Shown: in pieces, positions 18,427-27,453 of the stretch
Position numbering within the stretch: position 1 is the stretch's first letter
Layout of the letters: the number at the start of each line of letters is the position of its first letter
NCBI GenBank assembly: GCA_017630155.1
Contig: JAGBVU010000005.1
Location: 1-64,000 of the forward strand
Direction of reading: 5' to 3'
Source of the DNA: Bacteroidales bacterium
GTDB taxonomy: Bacteria > Bacteroidota > Bacteroidia > Bacteroidales > UBA932
Length of the DNA stretch: 64,000 nucleotides
Position numbers and translations under genes: made by a program
The notes under the pieces: model-generated
The model's input: only the letters and a program-made list of their open reading frames with translations
Database searches by the model: none
Told to the model about the DNA's origin: nothing

Positions 18427-18448
18427 TATGATTAATGGAAAATGTAAA

Positions 18449-19471
18449 ATGAGGAATAGATATTTGTTTTCGATTTTGGCTGTGGCGCTGACTTTTTTTA
18501 TCCTGTCATCGTGCAAGAAGAAAGAGGAGGAGAAGGATTATATGATGGGCTCCGTGACTTTTGAATTCCCAGAATATTGTCTCGTGGGGGCCAAAATAGA
18601 TGCATATTGTACAGGTATTACAGAGCCTGCTGATGTTGAATATTTCTGGATATCATCCTCTTTGCTGGGGCAGGATACAGTCTTTTCGCAGCAGATAACT
18701 TTTGAGATTCCCGATTCTGCCGCTTCATACATCGTGACAGCTTATGCCAGAAAGGATGGATACTACTCAAGTACCAGATCTGCTACCATAACAGCTATTG
18801 ACCCCGATGTGAATTCGGGTTCGGTATCTGGACTCAAACCTTCGGAACTTACATTTACCGATGAGCGTGATGGGACAGTCTACCAATATGTGAAGATCGG
18901 TAAACTTGATTGGATGTCGGAAAATCTTGAATATGCAGGTACTGCAGATAGTAAAGTAGGCACAGCCTATTTTGGTGAGGAAGTGTTGAGGCAAGTTTTC
19001 GGCTCCCTTTATTCGTGGAATGATGCTACAGGTGGGGTCGCAGGAAGTGGACTTGGTGGTGGACCTCAGGGCGTTTGCCCTCCCGGATGGAGTGTCCCTA
19101 CTGCTGAAGATTGGGAGGATCTGGCCCTGACAGCCAGTGGTGAAGCACTGAGCTTCAATTCCACTTGGGAGGGGATGGCTGCCCATCTGGCTGTGGATGC
19201 ATATTTCAATGAGGCCAGGATGTGGTCATATGCCCCTAAGTTCCCTAAGAGCAATACTTTAGGATGGAATGCCATCCCTTGCGGCCACTCTACGGACAAA
19301 TATACAAGATTCAGACACCTGATGCAGTACGGTATGTGGTGGAGCAGTGCTGAGATAGATGGATTGGGTGCCTACAGATACATATATTACAATGCATCTA
19401 CAGTTCCTGCCCACGCTACTGATAAGGATGATTTCGGTGCTTCTGTAAGGTGTGTAAGGTTGAGTGAATAA
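18449..19471 (+). CDS. FISUMP-domain lipoprotein
   Basis: A 340-residue exported lipoprotein. The signal peptide ends at a lipobox with Cys22 (ILSSC) followed by a Lys/Glu-rich spacer. An Ig-like or PKD-like region lies at about 45-125. The C-terminal part (about 145-340) has the hallmarks of the Fibrobacter succinogenes major paralogous domain: VKIGKLDWMSENL, SLYSWNDA, GVCPPGWSVPT with EDW, WWSS and a final ASVRCVR. The domain is common in Bacteroidetes surface proteins and its function is unknown. An in-frame ATG at 18428 would put extra charged residues before the signal peptide and is disfavoured. lemA follows after 25 bases. Confidence 0.85.
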   Translation: MRNRYLFSILAVALTFFILSSCKKKEEEKDYMMGSVTFEFPEYCLVGAKIDAYCTGITEPADVEYFWISSSLLGQDTVFSQQITFEIPDSAASYIVTAYARKDGYYSSTRSATITAIDPDVNSGSVSGLKPSELTFTDERDGTVYQYVKIGKLDWMSENLEYAGTADSKVGTAYFGEEVLRQVFGSLYSWNDATGGVAGSGLGGGPQGVCPPGWSVPTAEDWEDLALTASGEALSFNSTWEGMAAHLAVDAYFNEARMWSYAPKFPKSNTLGWNAIPCGHSTDKYTRFRHLMQYGMWWSSAEIDGLGAYRYIYYNASTVPAHATDKDDFGASVRCVRLSE

Positions 19472-19496
19472 TGTCTAACCTAAAAATTATACGCGT

Positions 19497-20090
19497 ATGA
19501 AAAAGAAAAAAATGTCCAGCTGGGTTATAGTACTTGGCGTTGCAGTAGTTCTATTCTTTTGGGTAAAAGGTGTTTACAATAATATGGTAACACTCGATGA
19601 GGGTGTGCAGACAGCCTGGTCACAGGTAGAGAATGTCTATCAGAGAAGAGCAGACCTTATCCCAAATCTTGTAAATACAGTAAAGGGTTATGCACAACAC
19701 GAATCTGCAACATTGGAAGGTGTAGTTAATGCCAGAGCAAAAGCTACCCAGATTACTGTTGATCCTGAGAACCTTACCCCTGAGTCATTGGCAAAATTCC
19801 AGAAAGCACAGGGTGAACTTTCAAGCGCACTTGGAAAATTGCTCTCAATTACTGAGAATTATCCTGACTTGAAAGCAAATGAGAATTTCTTGCAGCTACA
19901 GGCCCAATTGGAGGGTACTGAGAACAGAATCACTGTGGAGAGACAGAAATTCAATGAGACAGCAAGAGAGTACAATACTACCATCAGAAAATTCCCTAAC
20001 AATATTCTATCAGGGATGTTTGGCTTCGAAAAGAAAGCATATTTTGAGGCAGAGGAGGGAGCAGAACGTGCACCTGAAGTAGTATTCTAA
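19497..20090 (+). CDS. lemA: LemA family protein
   Basis: A 197-residue protein with one N-terminal membrane helix (about 6-23) and a long helical domain. The family blocks are NNMVTLDEGVQTAWSQVENVYQRRADLIPNLV-type at the start, then ESATLEGVVNARAKA, a LTPESLAKFQKAQGELSSALGKLL-like segment, YPDLKANENFLQLQ and ENRITVERQKFNETAREYN. It has the usual length of the family. Molecular role unknown. Its stop overlaps the start of the TPM gene (TAATGA), so the two are translationally coupled, a pairing seen in many genomes. Confidence 0.95.
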   Translation: MKKKKMSSWVIVLGVAVVLFFWVKGVYNNMVTLDEGVQTAWSQVENVYQRRADLIPNLVNTVKGYAQHESATLEGVVNARAKATQITVDPENLTPESLAKFQKAQGELSSALGKLLSITENYPDLKANENFLQLQAQLEGTENRITVERQKFNETAREYNTTIRKFPNNILSGMFGFEKKAYFEAEEGAERAPEVVF

Positions 20091-20878
20091 TGAAAAGGTT
20101 TCTATTTCTTGTTTTATTGGGCTTGAGCTTGTCGGCTCAGGCTCAAATTCCATCCAAACCATTGACAGAGGATGCCGTTCATGACCTGGCAGGACTCTTT
20201 AGCTCAAGTCAGAGGGGTGAACTGAACGATCGTCTCATAGCATTTGCGGATACCACTACCAATAGGGTTGTAGTGGTGACTGTATTGGATATGGGTGGGA
20301 TGGATGCTTCGGAGTTTGCATATAAACTTGGTGAGAGCTGGGGTATAGGCGATGCCAAATTCAATAATGGTATTGTAATCCTTGTCAAACCCAAGACTGA
20401 AGACTCTTATGGTGAGGTATTCATCGCTGTAGGTTATGGTCTGGAAGGTGCTTTGCCAGATGCTACAGCATCTATGATTGTCAATAGGGAGATGGTTCCC
20501 CATTTCCAGCAAGGAGATATTTATGGTGGTGTAAAAGCGGCTGTCGATATTATCCTTCCGATTATAGCAGGTGAGTATTCTGCTCAAGAGTATGAGGAGT
20601 CTGGTGAGGGTGGGCTTGGTGCTGCAATCATTGTTATTATAATCTTCTGTCTGGTCCTTTATATGGTAAGCAGAAAAGGAAAGGGTAGTGGCAACAGCGG
20701 TACCAGAACAGGTGGTGGCCCAACCATTATCACTCCACCTTTCGGCAGCAGCAGGTCAGGTGGAAGCTTCGGTAGCGGCTCTTTCGGAGGTGGCGGTTCC
20801 TTCGGCGGTGGCGGAGGTTTCAAAGGTGGCTTCGGAGGTGGATCCTTCGGTGGCGGTGGAGCAGGTGCCAAGTGGTAG
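20090..20878 (+). CDS. TPM domain protein (YgcG family)
   Basis: A 262-residue protein. Signal peptide 1-about 19 (ends AQAQ). TPM domain about 25-145 with LAGLFSSSQRGELNDRL, NRVVVVTV and IAVGYGLEGALPDA. One membrane helix lies at about 166-187, then a Gly/Ser/Phe-rich tail (about 215-262) ending in GAKW. TPM domains have been linked to phosphatase activity and photosystem repair in plants; the bacterial role is unclear. It is coupled to lemA and followed by a terminator. Confidence 0.9.
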   Translation: MKRFLFLVLLGLSLSAQAQIPSKPLTEDAVHDLAGLFSSSQRGELNDRLIAFADTTTNRVVVVTVLDMGGMDASEFAYKLGESWGIGDAKFNNGIVILVKPKTEDSYGEVFIAVGYGLEGALPDATASMIVNREMVPHFQQGDIYGGVKAAVDIILPIIAGEYSAQEYEESGEGGLGAAIIVIIIFCLVLYMVSRKGKGSGNSGTRTGGGPTIITPPFGSSRSGGSFGSGSFGGGGSFGGGGGFKGGFGGGSFGGGGAGAKW

Positions 20879-20900
20879 AAATCCATTAGTAATATAGAAT

Positions 20901-20932
20901 AAGCCCCTCTGGATGATGGTCCGGAGGGGCTT
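20901..20932. terminator. Bidirectional terminator
   Basis: A 12-bp GC-rich stem AAGCCCCTCTGG/CCGGAGGGGCTT (one G-U pair), 8-base loop, between the convergent TPM gene and phoH. Confidence 0.85.
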
Positions 20933-20958
20933 GTCTTATAATGGTTGGAGCTATCCTG

Positions 20959-21921
20959 CTATTCCTCTTTGTCAAATGCCTTGACTATTTTGGTCACAAG
21001 TGGATGTCGTACAATATCTTCAGTGCCGAAGTTTATGACAGCTATCCCTTTTATGTTCTTTACAAGCTCCACTCCTCGAAGAAGACCAGAGTCGTTCTTG
21101 TGTGGGAGGTCGATCTGTGAGGCGTCACCTGTGACAATAAATTTGGCATCGCGACCCATACGGGTGAGGAACATCTTCAACTGGCCGATAGATGTATTCT
21201 GTGCCTCATCCAGAATCACAAATGCACTATCCAGTGTCCTTCCCCTCATATATGCAAGTGGTGCTATCTGTATGATCCCCTCCTCCATAAGTGCCTGTAG
21301 CTTTTTGGGATGAATCATATCTCTCAAAGCGTCGTACAGCGGCTGAAGATACGGGTCGAGTTTGTCTTTCAGATCTCCGGGGAGGAATCCCAGCCTTTCA
21401 CCGGCCTCTACAGCGGGTCTGGTGAGTATGAGTTTTTTGACCTCTTTGTTTTTGAGGGCTCTGACAGCCAGGGCGATAGCAGTGTATGTTTTGCCCGTTC
21501 CGGCTGGGCCAAGTGCAAAAAGAAGGTCGTTTTTGTAGTATTCATCCACCAGCCTTTTCTGGTTTCTGGTACGGGCCTTTATCACTTTTCCGTCGTTACC
21601 ATAGACTATATTATAAGTATCTTCCGGCATGGAGAGATCATCCTGGTTTACCTCAGGAAAGTTTTCATAATCAAAGAGTCTGTCCACATCGTCCTCATTG
21701 AGGTTTCTCTTCCTCTGTCTGATCTCGATGAGGGTATTGAGCCTCTCTTCAAAAAGTTTTATATCCTTCTCGCCACCTTCAAGATATATATCAGACCCCC
21801 TTGCCACTATTTTCAGTTTGGGGAAGTATCTTTTTATCCTGTCAAGTATCCTGTTGTTGACCCCGTAAATCTCCATGGGGTCCATCTCCTCAAGTGTAAT
21901 AGTCTTCTCTTTAGTTGCCAT
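20959..21921 (-). CDS. phoH: PhoH family ATPase
   Basis: A 320-residue PhoH/YbeZ-type protein. It has a small N-terminal KH-like region, then a P-loop domain with Walker A GPAGTGKT (138-145), RPAVEAGERLGFLPGD and Walker B VILDEAQNT, then VTGDASQIDLP. YbeZ-like proteins are linked to RNA metabolism. The start overlaps the end of the CapA gene by 11 bases. It is the last gene of a DUF389, CapA, phoH run and its usual neighbour ybeY is not here. Confidence 0.95.
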   Translation of the reverse strand: MATKEKTITLEEMDPMEIYGVNNRILDRIKRYFPKLKIVARGSDIYLEGGEKDIKLFEERLNTLIEIRQRKRNLNEDDVDRLFDYENFPEVNQDDLSMPEDTYNIVYGNDGKVIKARTRNQKRLVDEYYKNDLLFALGPAGTGKTYTAIALAVRALKNKEVKKLILTRPAVEAGERLGFLPGDLKDKLDPYLQPLYDALRDMIHPKKLQALMEEGIIQIAPLAYMRGRTLDSAFVILDEAQNTSIGQLKMFLTRMGRDAKFIVTGDASQIDLPHKNDSGLLRGVELVKNIKGIAVINFGTEDIVRHPLVTKIVKAFDKEE

Positions 21922-22984
21922 ATTGTATTGTCTCTCTGAGTCTGTTGTATGTATCTACCATATTCTGGTATTCGTATTTGTTTGTAAACAGTTCAGGTTT
22001 ATCGATGAATTCCTGTATTGGGAAAGTGGTGTAGTTCTTCTCAAATCGCCCACCTCTTGCGCACCATAACCATACCGGTTCTCCCGATAAAATCCTGCAA
22101 CCCGCCTCATCTTTTGTTATCGTGACTACAAATATAAAGCCTATTTGTGTATTTTTTGCACTCATATTTGAGATGTAGTTCCCTAATGAGTATGCGGTGA
22201 TGTTTCTGATTGATCCGTCGTTGTTATAGGTGGCTTTTATCGGCTGGATAACATGAGGGTGCCCTCCAATTATCATATCCACACCTGCCCTGTAGAGTAA
22301 ATCTTCCCATTTTCTCTGTTGGGGAGACTCGGTTATCGAGTATTCTGTCCCCCAATGGGGCAATGCTATTATGAAGTCTGCCTCTGCACTTTTTGCTCTG
22401 GCTATGGCTTTTGTTACTGAGATGGAGTCCATTCTGCTGACTACACCTCTTTCAGCACCCATATTTGTGCCGTATGTAAAATTGATGAAGGCGCACTTGA
22501 TGCCGTTTATATTCTCAATATATGGGTATAGGGTGTCCTGTTCAGCTCTGTCGCGGAATGCCCCGGTGTATGGTACTCCAAGTTCATCGTATGTCTCAAT
22601 GCTTTTTTCGAGGCCCCTTGACCCTTTGTCCAGTATGTGGTTATTGGCACATAGAAACAAGTCTATTCCGGCATCTTTCGCCTCTTTTGCCAATGAGCTG
22701 GGGGCGGAGAATGATGGGTATCCGGTGTATGGAGGGAGTCCGCACACAAACTCCATGTTTGCAACTGCATATTCTGCCCCAGAGAGGATCCCTTTGGTAT
22801 ATTTGAAGTATGTGCTGTAGTCGTATGAGTCCGGCAACAGGGTGTCCTTCCCCTTGATCCTGGCTATTTGAAGCTGTCTCTGGTGCTGCATCACATCACC
22901 TATGAAGGCGATGGTGATGGTGTCCTGTCCCAAGAGCAGCAGTGGGGATAAAATAAGAAAAAGGGCAGTGGCTAACCTTCTCAT
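21911..22984 (-). CDS. CapA family protein
   Basis: A 357-residue exported protein with a signal peptide (1-about 19, ends LLLGQ). The PGA_cap metallophosphatase-like fold has IAFIGDVMQH at the start, ANNHILDKGSRGL, NFTYGTN, LPHWGTEYSI and GGHPHVIQPI, ending in YSLGNYISN. It is related to CapA/PgsA of poly-gamma-glutamate capsule synthesis, but no capB or capC is nearby, so a capsule role is not supported. The metal-binding Asp, Asn and His residues of the fold are present. Confidence 0.9.
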   Translation of the reverse strand: MRRLATALFLILSPLLLLGQDTITIAFIGDVMQHQRQLQIARIKGKDTLLPDSYDYSTYFKYTKGILSGAEYAVANMEFVCGLPPYTGYPSFSAPSSLAKEAKDAGIDLFLCANNHILDKGSRGLEKSIETYDELGVPYTGAFRDRAEQDTLYPYIENINGIKCAFINFTYGTNMGAERGVVSRMDSISVTKAIARAKSAEADFIIALPHWGTEYSITESPQQRKWEDLLYRAGVDMIIGGHPHVIQPIKATYNNDGSIRNITAYSLGNYISNMSAKNTQIGFIFVVTITKDEAGCRILSGEPVWLWCARGGRFEKNYTTFPIQEFIDKPELFTNKYEYQNMVDTYNRLRETIQYGN

Positions 22985-22986
22985 AT

Positions 22987-24351
22987 CTAGTGCTTGACAT
23001 TTTGGGCAATGGCCAGGTTCTCAAACCCTAGTCTGACTTTCAGCCACCCTTTGAGCCTATCCATCTCTTTGGCAGGTATCTCCGAATCGGAGTTGATTAT
23101 TACAATAATCTGTTCTTGAGGATTGAAGGACTGGATGTCAAGCTGAGCACCTCTTGCAATAGAGAATCCTGTAATCTGCGGATATTGGGCCAGAATCTCC
23201 TTTGCAACCTGGGAATATGGAAGCTCTCTGCTCTTTATGGCACTGAGTTCCTGCTCCATCTTCTGTATCAGCTCTTCCCTGCGCCTTATCTCCTGGTCGT
23301 TTCTCTCCATCAGACTCTCCACTATCTCTTTTTCGCTCTTGTTGGTGCCGGAAGTGATGCTCTGCTGTATGGATATCTGCTCTCTGGTCATCCCCATAGC
23401 TTCACCATTTCTGAGCAGGGCTTCTATCTCCGCCTCGTCCAATGTTTCGCCCGCAAGTGAGATCTTCAATACTGGGGGCTTGGTGAGGTGGTCGATGGAG
23501 TAGTCGAAAATGTAGGCTTTGCTCATGGTCCTGTTGGCCTTTACAAACTGTTTTGCAATCTGGTCAAATCTGTTCTCCTTGACAGTGGTGATAGCAGAGT
23601 AGACGCTGGGGACAATAAGTATCAGCAGTACCATCGAGATGGTTCTGGTGACTCTCCTCTGTACCCTGGGGTCTGCAAAATGGAGGACAGGGTATTTCAA
23701 GGCTTTGACCATGATGAAAGTGGCCAAGGCGATAAATGCGCTGTTGATAAAGAAAAGATAGAGGGCTCCGACCAGATATTTGATCTGGAGAGTGGCGAGT
23801 CCATAACCGGCTGTACACAAGGGGGGCATCAGGGCTGTGGCAATGGCTACGCCGGAGAATACAGTCCCTTTCTGCTTGTTGCTGATCTCGATTATACCTG
23901 CAAGACCACCGAATAGGGCTATAAGTACGTCGTATATGGTGGGATTTGTCCTCGCATCCAGCTCTGATGTTATCTCAAGTTCAAGTGGGGTGATGAAAAA
24001 GTATACGGTGGATACGAGCAATGATATTATTATCATGTATAGGAGATTGGCTGCAGATTTCCTCAGAAACTGACTGTCATTTACCCCCAGGCTGTATCCA
24101 ATGCCGATAATAGGGCTCATTAGTGGGGAGATGAGCATAGCCCCAATGATTACTGCGGTGGAGTTTACATTAAGACCGATGGATGCTATGAAAATGGCAC
24201 AAGCCAATACGTATGCATTGGGACCACTGAGTGTGACATTTTTCCTTATATAATCGCTGGCTCCCTGTACATCCACGTGCTCAGCGAGAGACACTATCTC
24301 GACAATTTTATGCCATGCCTGACTTAAAAAGGTTTTAATTCTGCTTTCCAT
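22987..24351 (-). CDS. DUF389 membrane protein
   Basis: A 454-residue protein. N-terminal cytosolic stretch, then about 6 hydrophobic helices (about 40-260), including NVTLSGPNAYVLACAIFIAS, SLGVNDS and MLISPLMSPIIGIGY. These match DUF389 (TIGR00341-like). A long C-terminal soluble part (about 270-454) contains a coiled-coil-like stretch (RRREELIQKMEQELSAIKSR). Function unknown; the family has no established substrate. It is the first gene of the DUF389, CapA, phoH run, three bases from CapA. Confidence 0.9.
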   Translation of the reverse strand: MESRIKTFLSQAWHKIVEIVSLAEHVDVQGASDYIRKNVTLSGPNAYVLACAIFIASIGLNVNSTAVIIGAMLISPLMSPIIGIGYSLGVNDSQFLRKSAANLLYMIIISLLVSTVYFFITPLELEITSELDARTNPTIYDVLIALFGGLAGIIEISNKQKGTVFSGVAIATALMPPLCTAGYGLATLQIKYLVGALYLFFINSAFIALATFIMVKALKYPVLHFADPRVQRRVTRTISMVLLILIVPSVYSAITTVKENRFDQIAKQFVKANRTMSKAYIFDYSIDHLTKPPVLKISLAGETLDEAEIEALLRNGEAMGMTREQISIQQSITSGTNKSEKEIVESLMERNDQEIRRREELIQKMEQELSAIKSRELPYSQVAKEILAQYPQITGFSIARGAQLDIQSFNPQEQIIVIINSDSEIPAKEMDRLKGWLKVRLGFENLAIAQNVKH

Positions 24352-24393
24352 ATCCTCAACCGTAATATTTCCAATTGTAAATATACATTTTTT

Positions 24394-24423
24394 TTGGGGA
24401 TAAGTCTAATTTTCTTACTTTTG
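24394..24423 (+). promoter_or_regulatory. Promoter of SPOR lipoprotein/gcvT unit
   Basis: A -33 TTG (24394-24396) and a -7 TACTTTTG (24416-24423) with 19 bases between them, a close match to the Bacteroidetes consensus. Confidence 0.8.
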
Positions 24424-24449
24424 TTTTGATAATTAAAAAGATAAAAGTT

Positions 24450-24920
24450 ATGAAACTGGTAAGATTATTTTCGATGTTTCTGATCGCGGCAACAATGTTG
24501 ACAAGCTGCGATTTCTTCCGCTCTTTGGTTGGAAAACCTACCTCTAAGGATTTGGAGAGGATGAGGATTGAGGCTCAGGCCAAAAAACAGAGACAACTCG
24601 ACTCTATAAAGAAAGCAAAAGCAGATTCACTCGCTTTGATAGCAGCCATGGAGGCTGAGAAAAATGCCTTGAAAGACAGATTCTATGTAGTTCTTGGCAG
24701 CTTTAAGGTACAGGACAATGCAGACAGAATGCACAAGTTCCTTGAGAAGAACAACTATACCCCAAGAACTATCAAGTTTAAAAATGGGTTTGAGCTTGTT
24801 TCTGCTGCCTCTACAAACAACCTTCAGGAGGCTTTGAGAATCCTTGATGAACTTTTGGAATATGAGTATTGCCCGGATGATGTTTGGGTATATGATGTAA
24901 GACAGGAATTACACGAATAA
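24450..24920 (+). CDS. SPOR-domain lipoprotein
   Basis: A 156-residue lipoprotein. The lipobox LTSC gives lipidated Cys20. A charged helical segment (about 35-80) follows, then a SPOR domain (about 83-150; RFYVVLGSFKVQDNADR and ending VWVYDV). SPOR domains bind denuded peptidoglycan, often at the division septum. The ATG at 24450 is preferred over an in-frame TTG at 24426, which lies before the predicted transcription start. gcvT follows after 12 bases. Confidence 0.88.
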   Translation: MKLVRLFSMFLIAATMLTSCDFFRSLVGKPTSKDLERMRIEAQAKKQRQLDSIKKAKADSLALIAAMEAEKNALKDRFYVVLGSFKVQDNADRMHKFLEKNNYTPRTIKFKNGFELVSAASTNNLQEALRILDELLEYEYCPDDVWVYDVRQELHE

Positions 24921-24932
24921 GAAATTGAATAT

Positions 24933-26039
24933 ATGAAGACAACAGCATTTACCCAAAGACATATTGATCTTGGCGCGAAAATGGTCCCATTTGCAGGCTA
25001 CAATATGCCTGTAGAATATGTTGGTATTAACGAAGAGCACAACACCGTAAGAGAGGGCGTTGGCGTTTTCGATGTATCACATATGGGCGAAATCTGGGTT
25101 AAAGGTGAGAATGCTCTCCCTTTCCTCCAATATGTTACATCCAATGATGTTTCAGTTCTATACCCTGGTAAAGTACAGTATACTTGCTTCCCTAACGGTA
25201 AGGGTGGTATCGTGGATGACCTTTTGGTTTACTGTATTGATTCAGTTACCTATCTTTTGGTGGTAAACGCTGCCAATACTGACAAGGACTGGGCACACCT
25301 TTGCGAGTATGCTCCAAAGTTCGGTCTTACAGTAGGTAAAGAACTTTACAATGCATCTGATGAGATCTGTCAGTTGGCTGTACAGGGTCCAAAGGCTCTT
25401 GAGGCTATGCAGAAGATTTGTGATCAGAATGTAGTTGATATGGAGTACTACACTTTCAAGAAATTGAACATTGGTGGTGTTAAGGATGCTATCTTCTCAA
25501 CTACCGGTTATACTGGTGCTGGCGGATGTGAGATTTATGTGGCTAACGAAGATGCTGACAAACTTTGGGAGGCAGTTTTTGCTGCCGGTGAAGAGTTCGG
25601 TATCAGACCAATCGGTCTTGGCGCCCGTGATACCCTCCGTCTTGAGATGGGCTTCTGTCTGTATGGTAATGATATAGATGATACCACATCACCACTTGAG
25701 GCTGGTCTTGGTTGGGCTACCAAATTCAACGATGTTAAAGGTGATTTCATCGACAAAGAGTATCTTCTTGCACAGAAAGCAGAGGGTCTTAAACGTAAAC
25801 TTGTAGGTTTTGAGTTGGTGGACAGAGGCGTTCCACGCCACGGATATCCAGTATGCGATGCTGAAGGCAATGAGATTGGCCAGGTAACTTCAGGTACCAT
25901 GTCTCCTTCGATGAAAAAGCCTGTAGGTATGGCTTATGTGGCTACTCCATATAACAAAGTGGACAGCGAGATCTTCATCAATGTAAGAGGCAGACTCCTC
26001 AAAGCCAAAGTGGTTAAAACCCCTTTCTATAAGAAATAA
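24933..26039 (+). CDS. gcvT: Glycine cleavage system aminomethyltransferase
   Basis: A 368-residue T-protein that transfers the methylene of the H-protein aminomethyl group to tetrahydrofolate, releasing ammonia. The folate-binding fold is evident from [71 protein letters not shown] and [11 protein letters not shown]. It has the typical length. gcvH and gcvP are not in the window. It is probably cotranscribed with the SPOR lipoprotein. Confidence 0.98.
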   Translation: MKTTAFTQRHIDLGAKMVPFAGYNMPVEYVGINEEHNTVREGVGVFDVSHMGEIWVKGENALPFLQYVTSNDVSVLYPGKVQYTCFPNGKGGIVDDLLVYCIDSVTYLLVVNAANTDKDWAHLCEYAPKFGLTVGKELYNASDEICQLAVQGPKALEAMQKICDQNVVDMEYYTFKKLNIGGVKDAIFSTTGYTGAGGCEIYVANEDADKLWEAVFAAGEEFGIRPIGLGARDTLRLEMGFCLYGNDIDDTTSPLEAGLGWATKFNDVKGDFIDKEYLLAQKAEGLKRKLVGFELVDRGVPRHGYPVCDAEGNEIGQVTSGTMSPSMKKPVGMAYVATPYNKVDSEIFINVRGRLLKAKVVKTPFYKK

Positions 26040-26063
26040 GAATTTTATTCCGATATTCAAAAA

Positions 26064-26091
26064 GGGCCCCATTTTTGTGGGGCCTATTTTT
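26064..26091 (+). terminator. gcvT terminator
   Basis: A stem GGCCCCA/TGGGGCC with a short T-rich loop and a T tract. The T tract overlaps a -7 promoter box for the next gene. Confidence 0.85.
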
Positions 26092-26092
26092 G
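26085..26092 (+). promoter_or_regulatory. -7 element for M28-like gene
   Basis: TATTTTTG matches TAnnTTTG and lies in the terminator tail, 22 bases before the ATG. The T-rich context makes chance matching possible. Confidence 0.4.
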
Positions 26093-26114
26093 TTTGATTT
26101 TAAAACCTGTTGAT

Positions 26115-27407
26115 ATGAGAGTATTTAAATATATATTGCCATTTGTAACCCTGCTGGTGTCATCCTTTGTGTATGGTCAGTCAGGAAGTGTGGAGGGGAA
26201 TCTTATCAGACACGTGGAGTATCTGACATCGGACCTTTTGAAAGGTAGAAAAGCTGGTAGTGAAGGGGAGAAGATGGCAGCAAAATATCTGTATGATGAG
26301 TTGAAGGGGTGTGGTCTGCAGATGCTCTCAGGTGCAGATGGGGATGAGTTCTACATAGTGTCAGATGGAGATTCCCTCAAATCCAGAAATATCGCAGGTA
26401 TTGTGGAGGGGTACGATCCAGTCCTGAAAAATGAGTATATTGTGATAGGGGCCAATATTGACAATATAGGGACAAATGTTCTGACGGTGAATGGCCGTAA
26501 AGTGGATCAGGTCTTCCCTGGTGCAGATGCAAATGCCTCGGGTGTGGCTTGCCTTATTGAACTTGCTCGCAAAATATCATCATCCTCATTTATGTTCAGA
26601 AGATCTGTTGTTTTTGTAGGTTTTGGAGCCAAAGAGGAGGGGATGGCCGGTTCGTGGTATTTTGTCAACAGGAGTTTTGGACAGAAATCCGATATCTCGA
26701 TGATGGTTGATATGAATATGGTGGGGAGAAGTGGCCCGGGCAACTATTTTACTTATTACACATGTGTCCCAAATACAGATATCACCAATGCAGTGCTGAG
26801 AACAGATGCCAAGCTCTCATTTATGGAACCACAGATAGGCTCAGGGAGAGTTCCTACCTCAGATTATCTGGCGTTTTATGAGCAGGAGATCCCTGTTGCC
26901 CTTTTTACTACAGGGGTACATAATGATATTTATACCGTAAGAGACAAAGCAGATGCCCTCGATTATGGAGTGATGGAGGGTGTATGTGAATATATTTACT
27001 CTTTCCTTATGGATGTGGCGATGATGGATGACAAGGTGATGCGTCCGGCCAAGACACAGACAGAGGAGGGGAAAGTGACATATTCCCCTTATGATGTGGA
27101 CAAGGCTCCTGAATTTTTCAAGGGGGATGAGAGGCACTTCCTGGAGAGTTGGGTATATGTCTATCTGAAATACCCGGAAGAGGCTGTTATAATGGGAATC
27201 CAAGGTGTGGTCAATGTAGAATTCGTGGTGGAGGCTGATGGTTCTGTGACCAATGTAAAAGTGGTTCGCGGTGTGGATGAATTGCTTGATAAAGAGGCCG
27301 TAAGGGTGGTGTCAGTCTCTCCTAAATGGAGGCCGGCCATAAAGAATGGGGAAAAAGTGAGGGTAAAATACTCATTACCCGTAGAATTTAGGCTCAAAAA
27401 GAGATAG
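26115..27407 (+). CDS. M28-like (probably inactive) domain fused to TonB C-terminal domain
   Basis: A 430-residue exported protein with a signal peptide (1-about 21). Residues about 25-300 resemble an M28 aminopeptidase, with GADANASG, GAKEEGMAGS, VDMNMVGR and GVHNDIYT blocks. Asp136, the Glu174-Glu175 pair and Asp199 are kept, but the two zinc-binding His positions are Asn114 (GANIDNIG, usually GAHYDH) and Tyr273 (DIYT, usually DYHT). Enzymatic activity is therefore unlikely. Residues about 338-430 are a TonB C-terminal domain (YPEEAV, GVVNVEFVVEADG, WRPAIKNG). The TonB N-terminal anchor and Pro-rich spacer are absent. The ATG at 26115 is preferred over an upstream TTG. Role unknown. Confidence 0.85.
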   Translation: MRVFKYILPFVTLLVSSFVYGQSGSVEGNLIRHVEYLTSDLLKGRKAGSEGEKMAAKYLYDELKGCGLQMLSGADGDEFYIVSDGDSLKSRNIAGIVEGYDPVLKNEYIVIGANIDNIGTNVLTVNGRKVDQVFPGADANASGVACLIELARKISSSSFMFRRSVVFVGFGAKEEGMAGSWYFVNRSFGQKSDISMMVDMNMVGRSGPGNYFTYYTCVPNTDITNAVLRTDAKLSFMEPQIGSGRVPTSDYLAFYEQEIPVALFTTGVHNDIYTVRDKADALDYGVMEGVCEYIYSFLMDVAMMDDKVMRPAKTQTEEGKVTYSPYDVDKAPEFFKGDERHFLESWVYVYLKYPEEAVIMGIQGVVNVEFVVEADGSVTNVKVVRGVDELLDKEAVRVVSVSPKWRPAIKNGEKVRVKYSLPVEFRLKKR

Positions 27408-27424
27408 AATATTCTCTTTTTTCA

Positions 27425-27432
27425 TACCTTTG
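27425..27432 (+). promoter_or_regulatory. -7 element for leuS
   Basis: TACCTTTG, 21 bases before the leuS ATG; no -33 TTG at the expected distance. Confidence 0.55.
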
Positions 27433-27453
27433 CCGAGATAGAATAGAACTACT

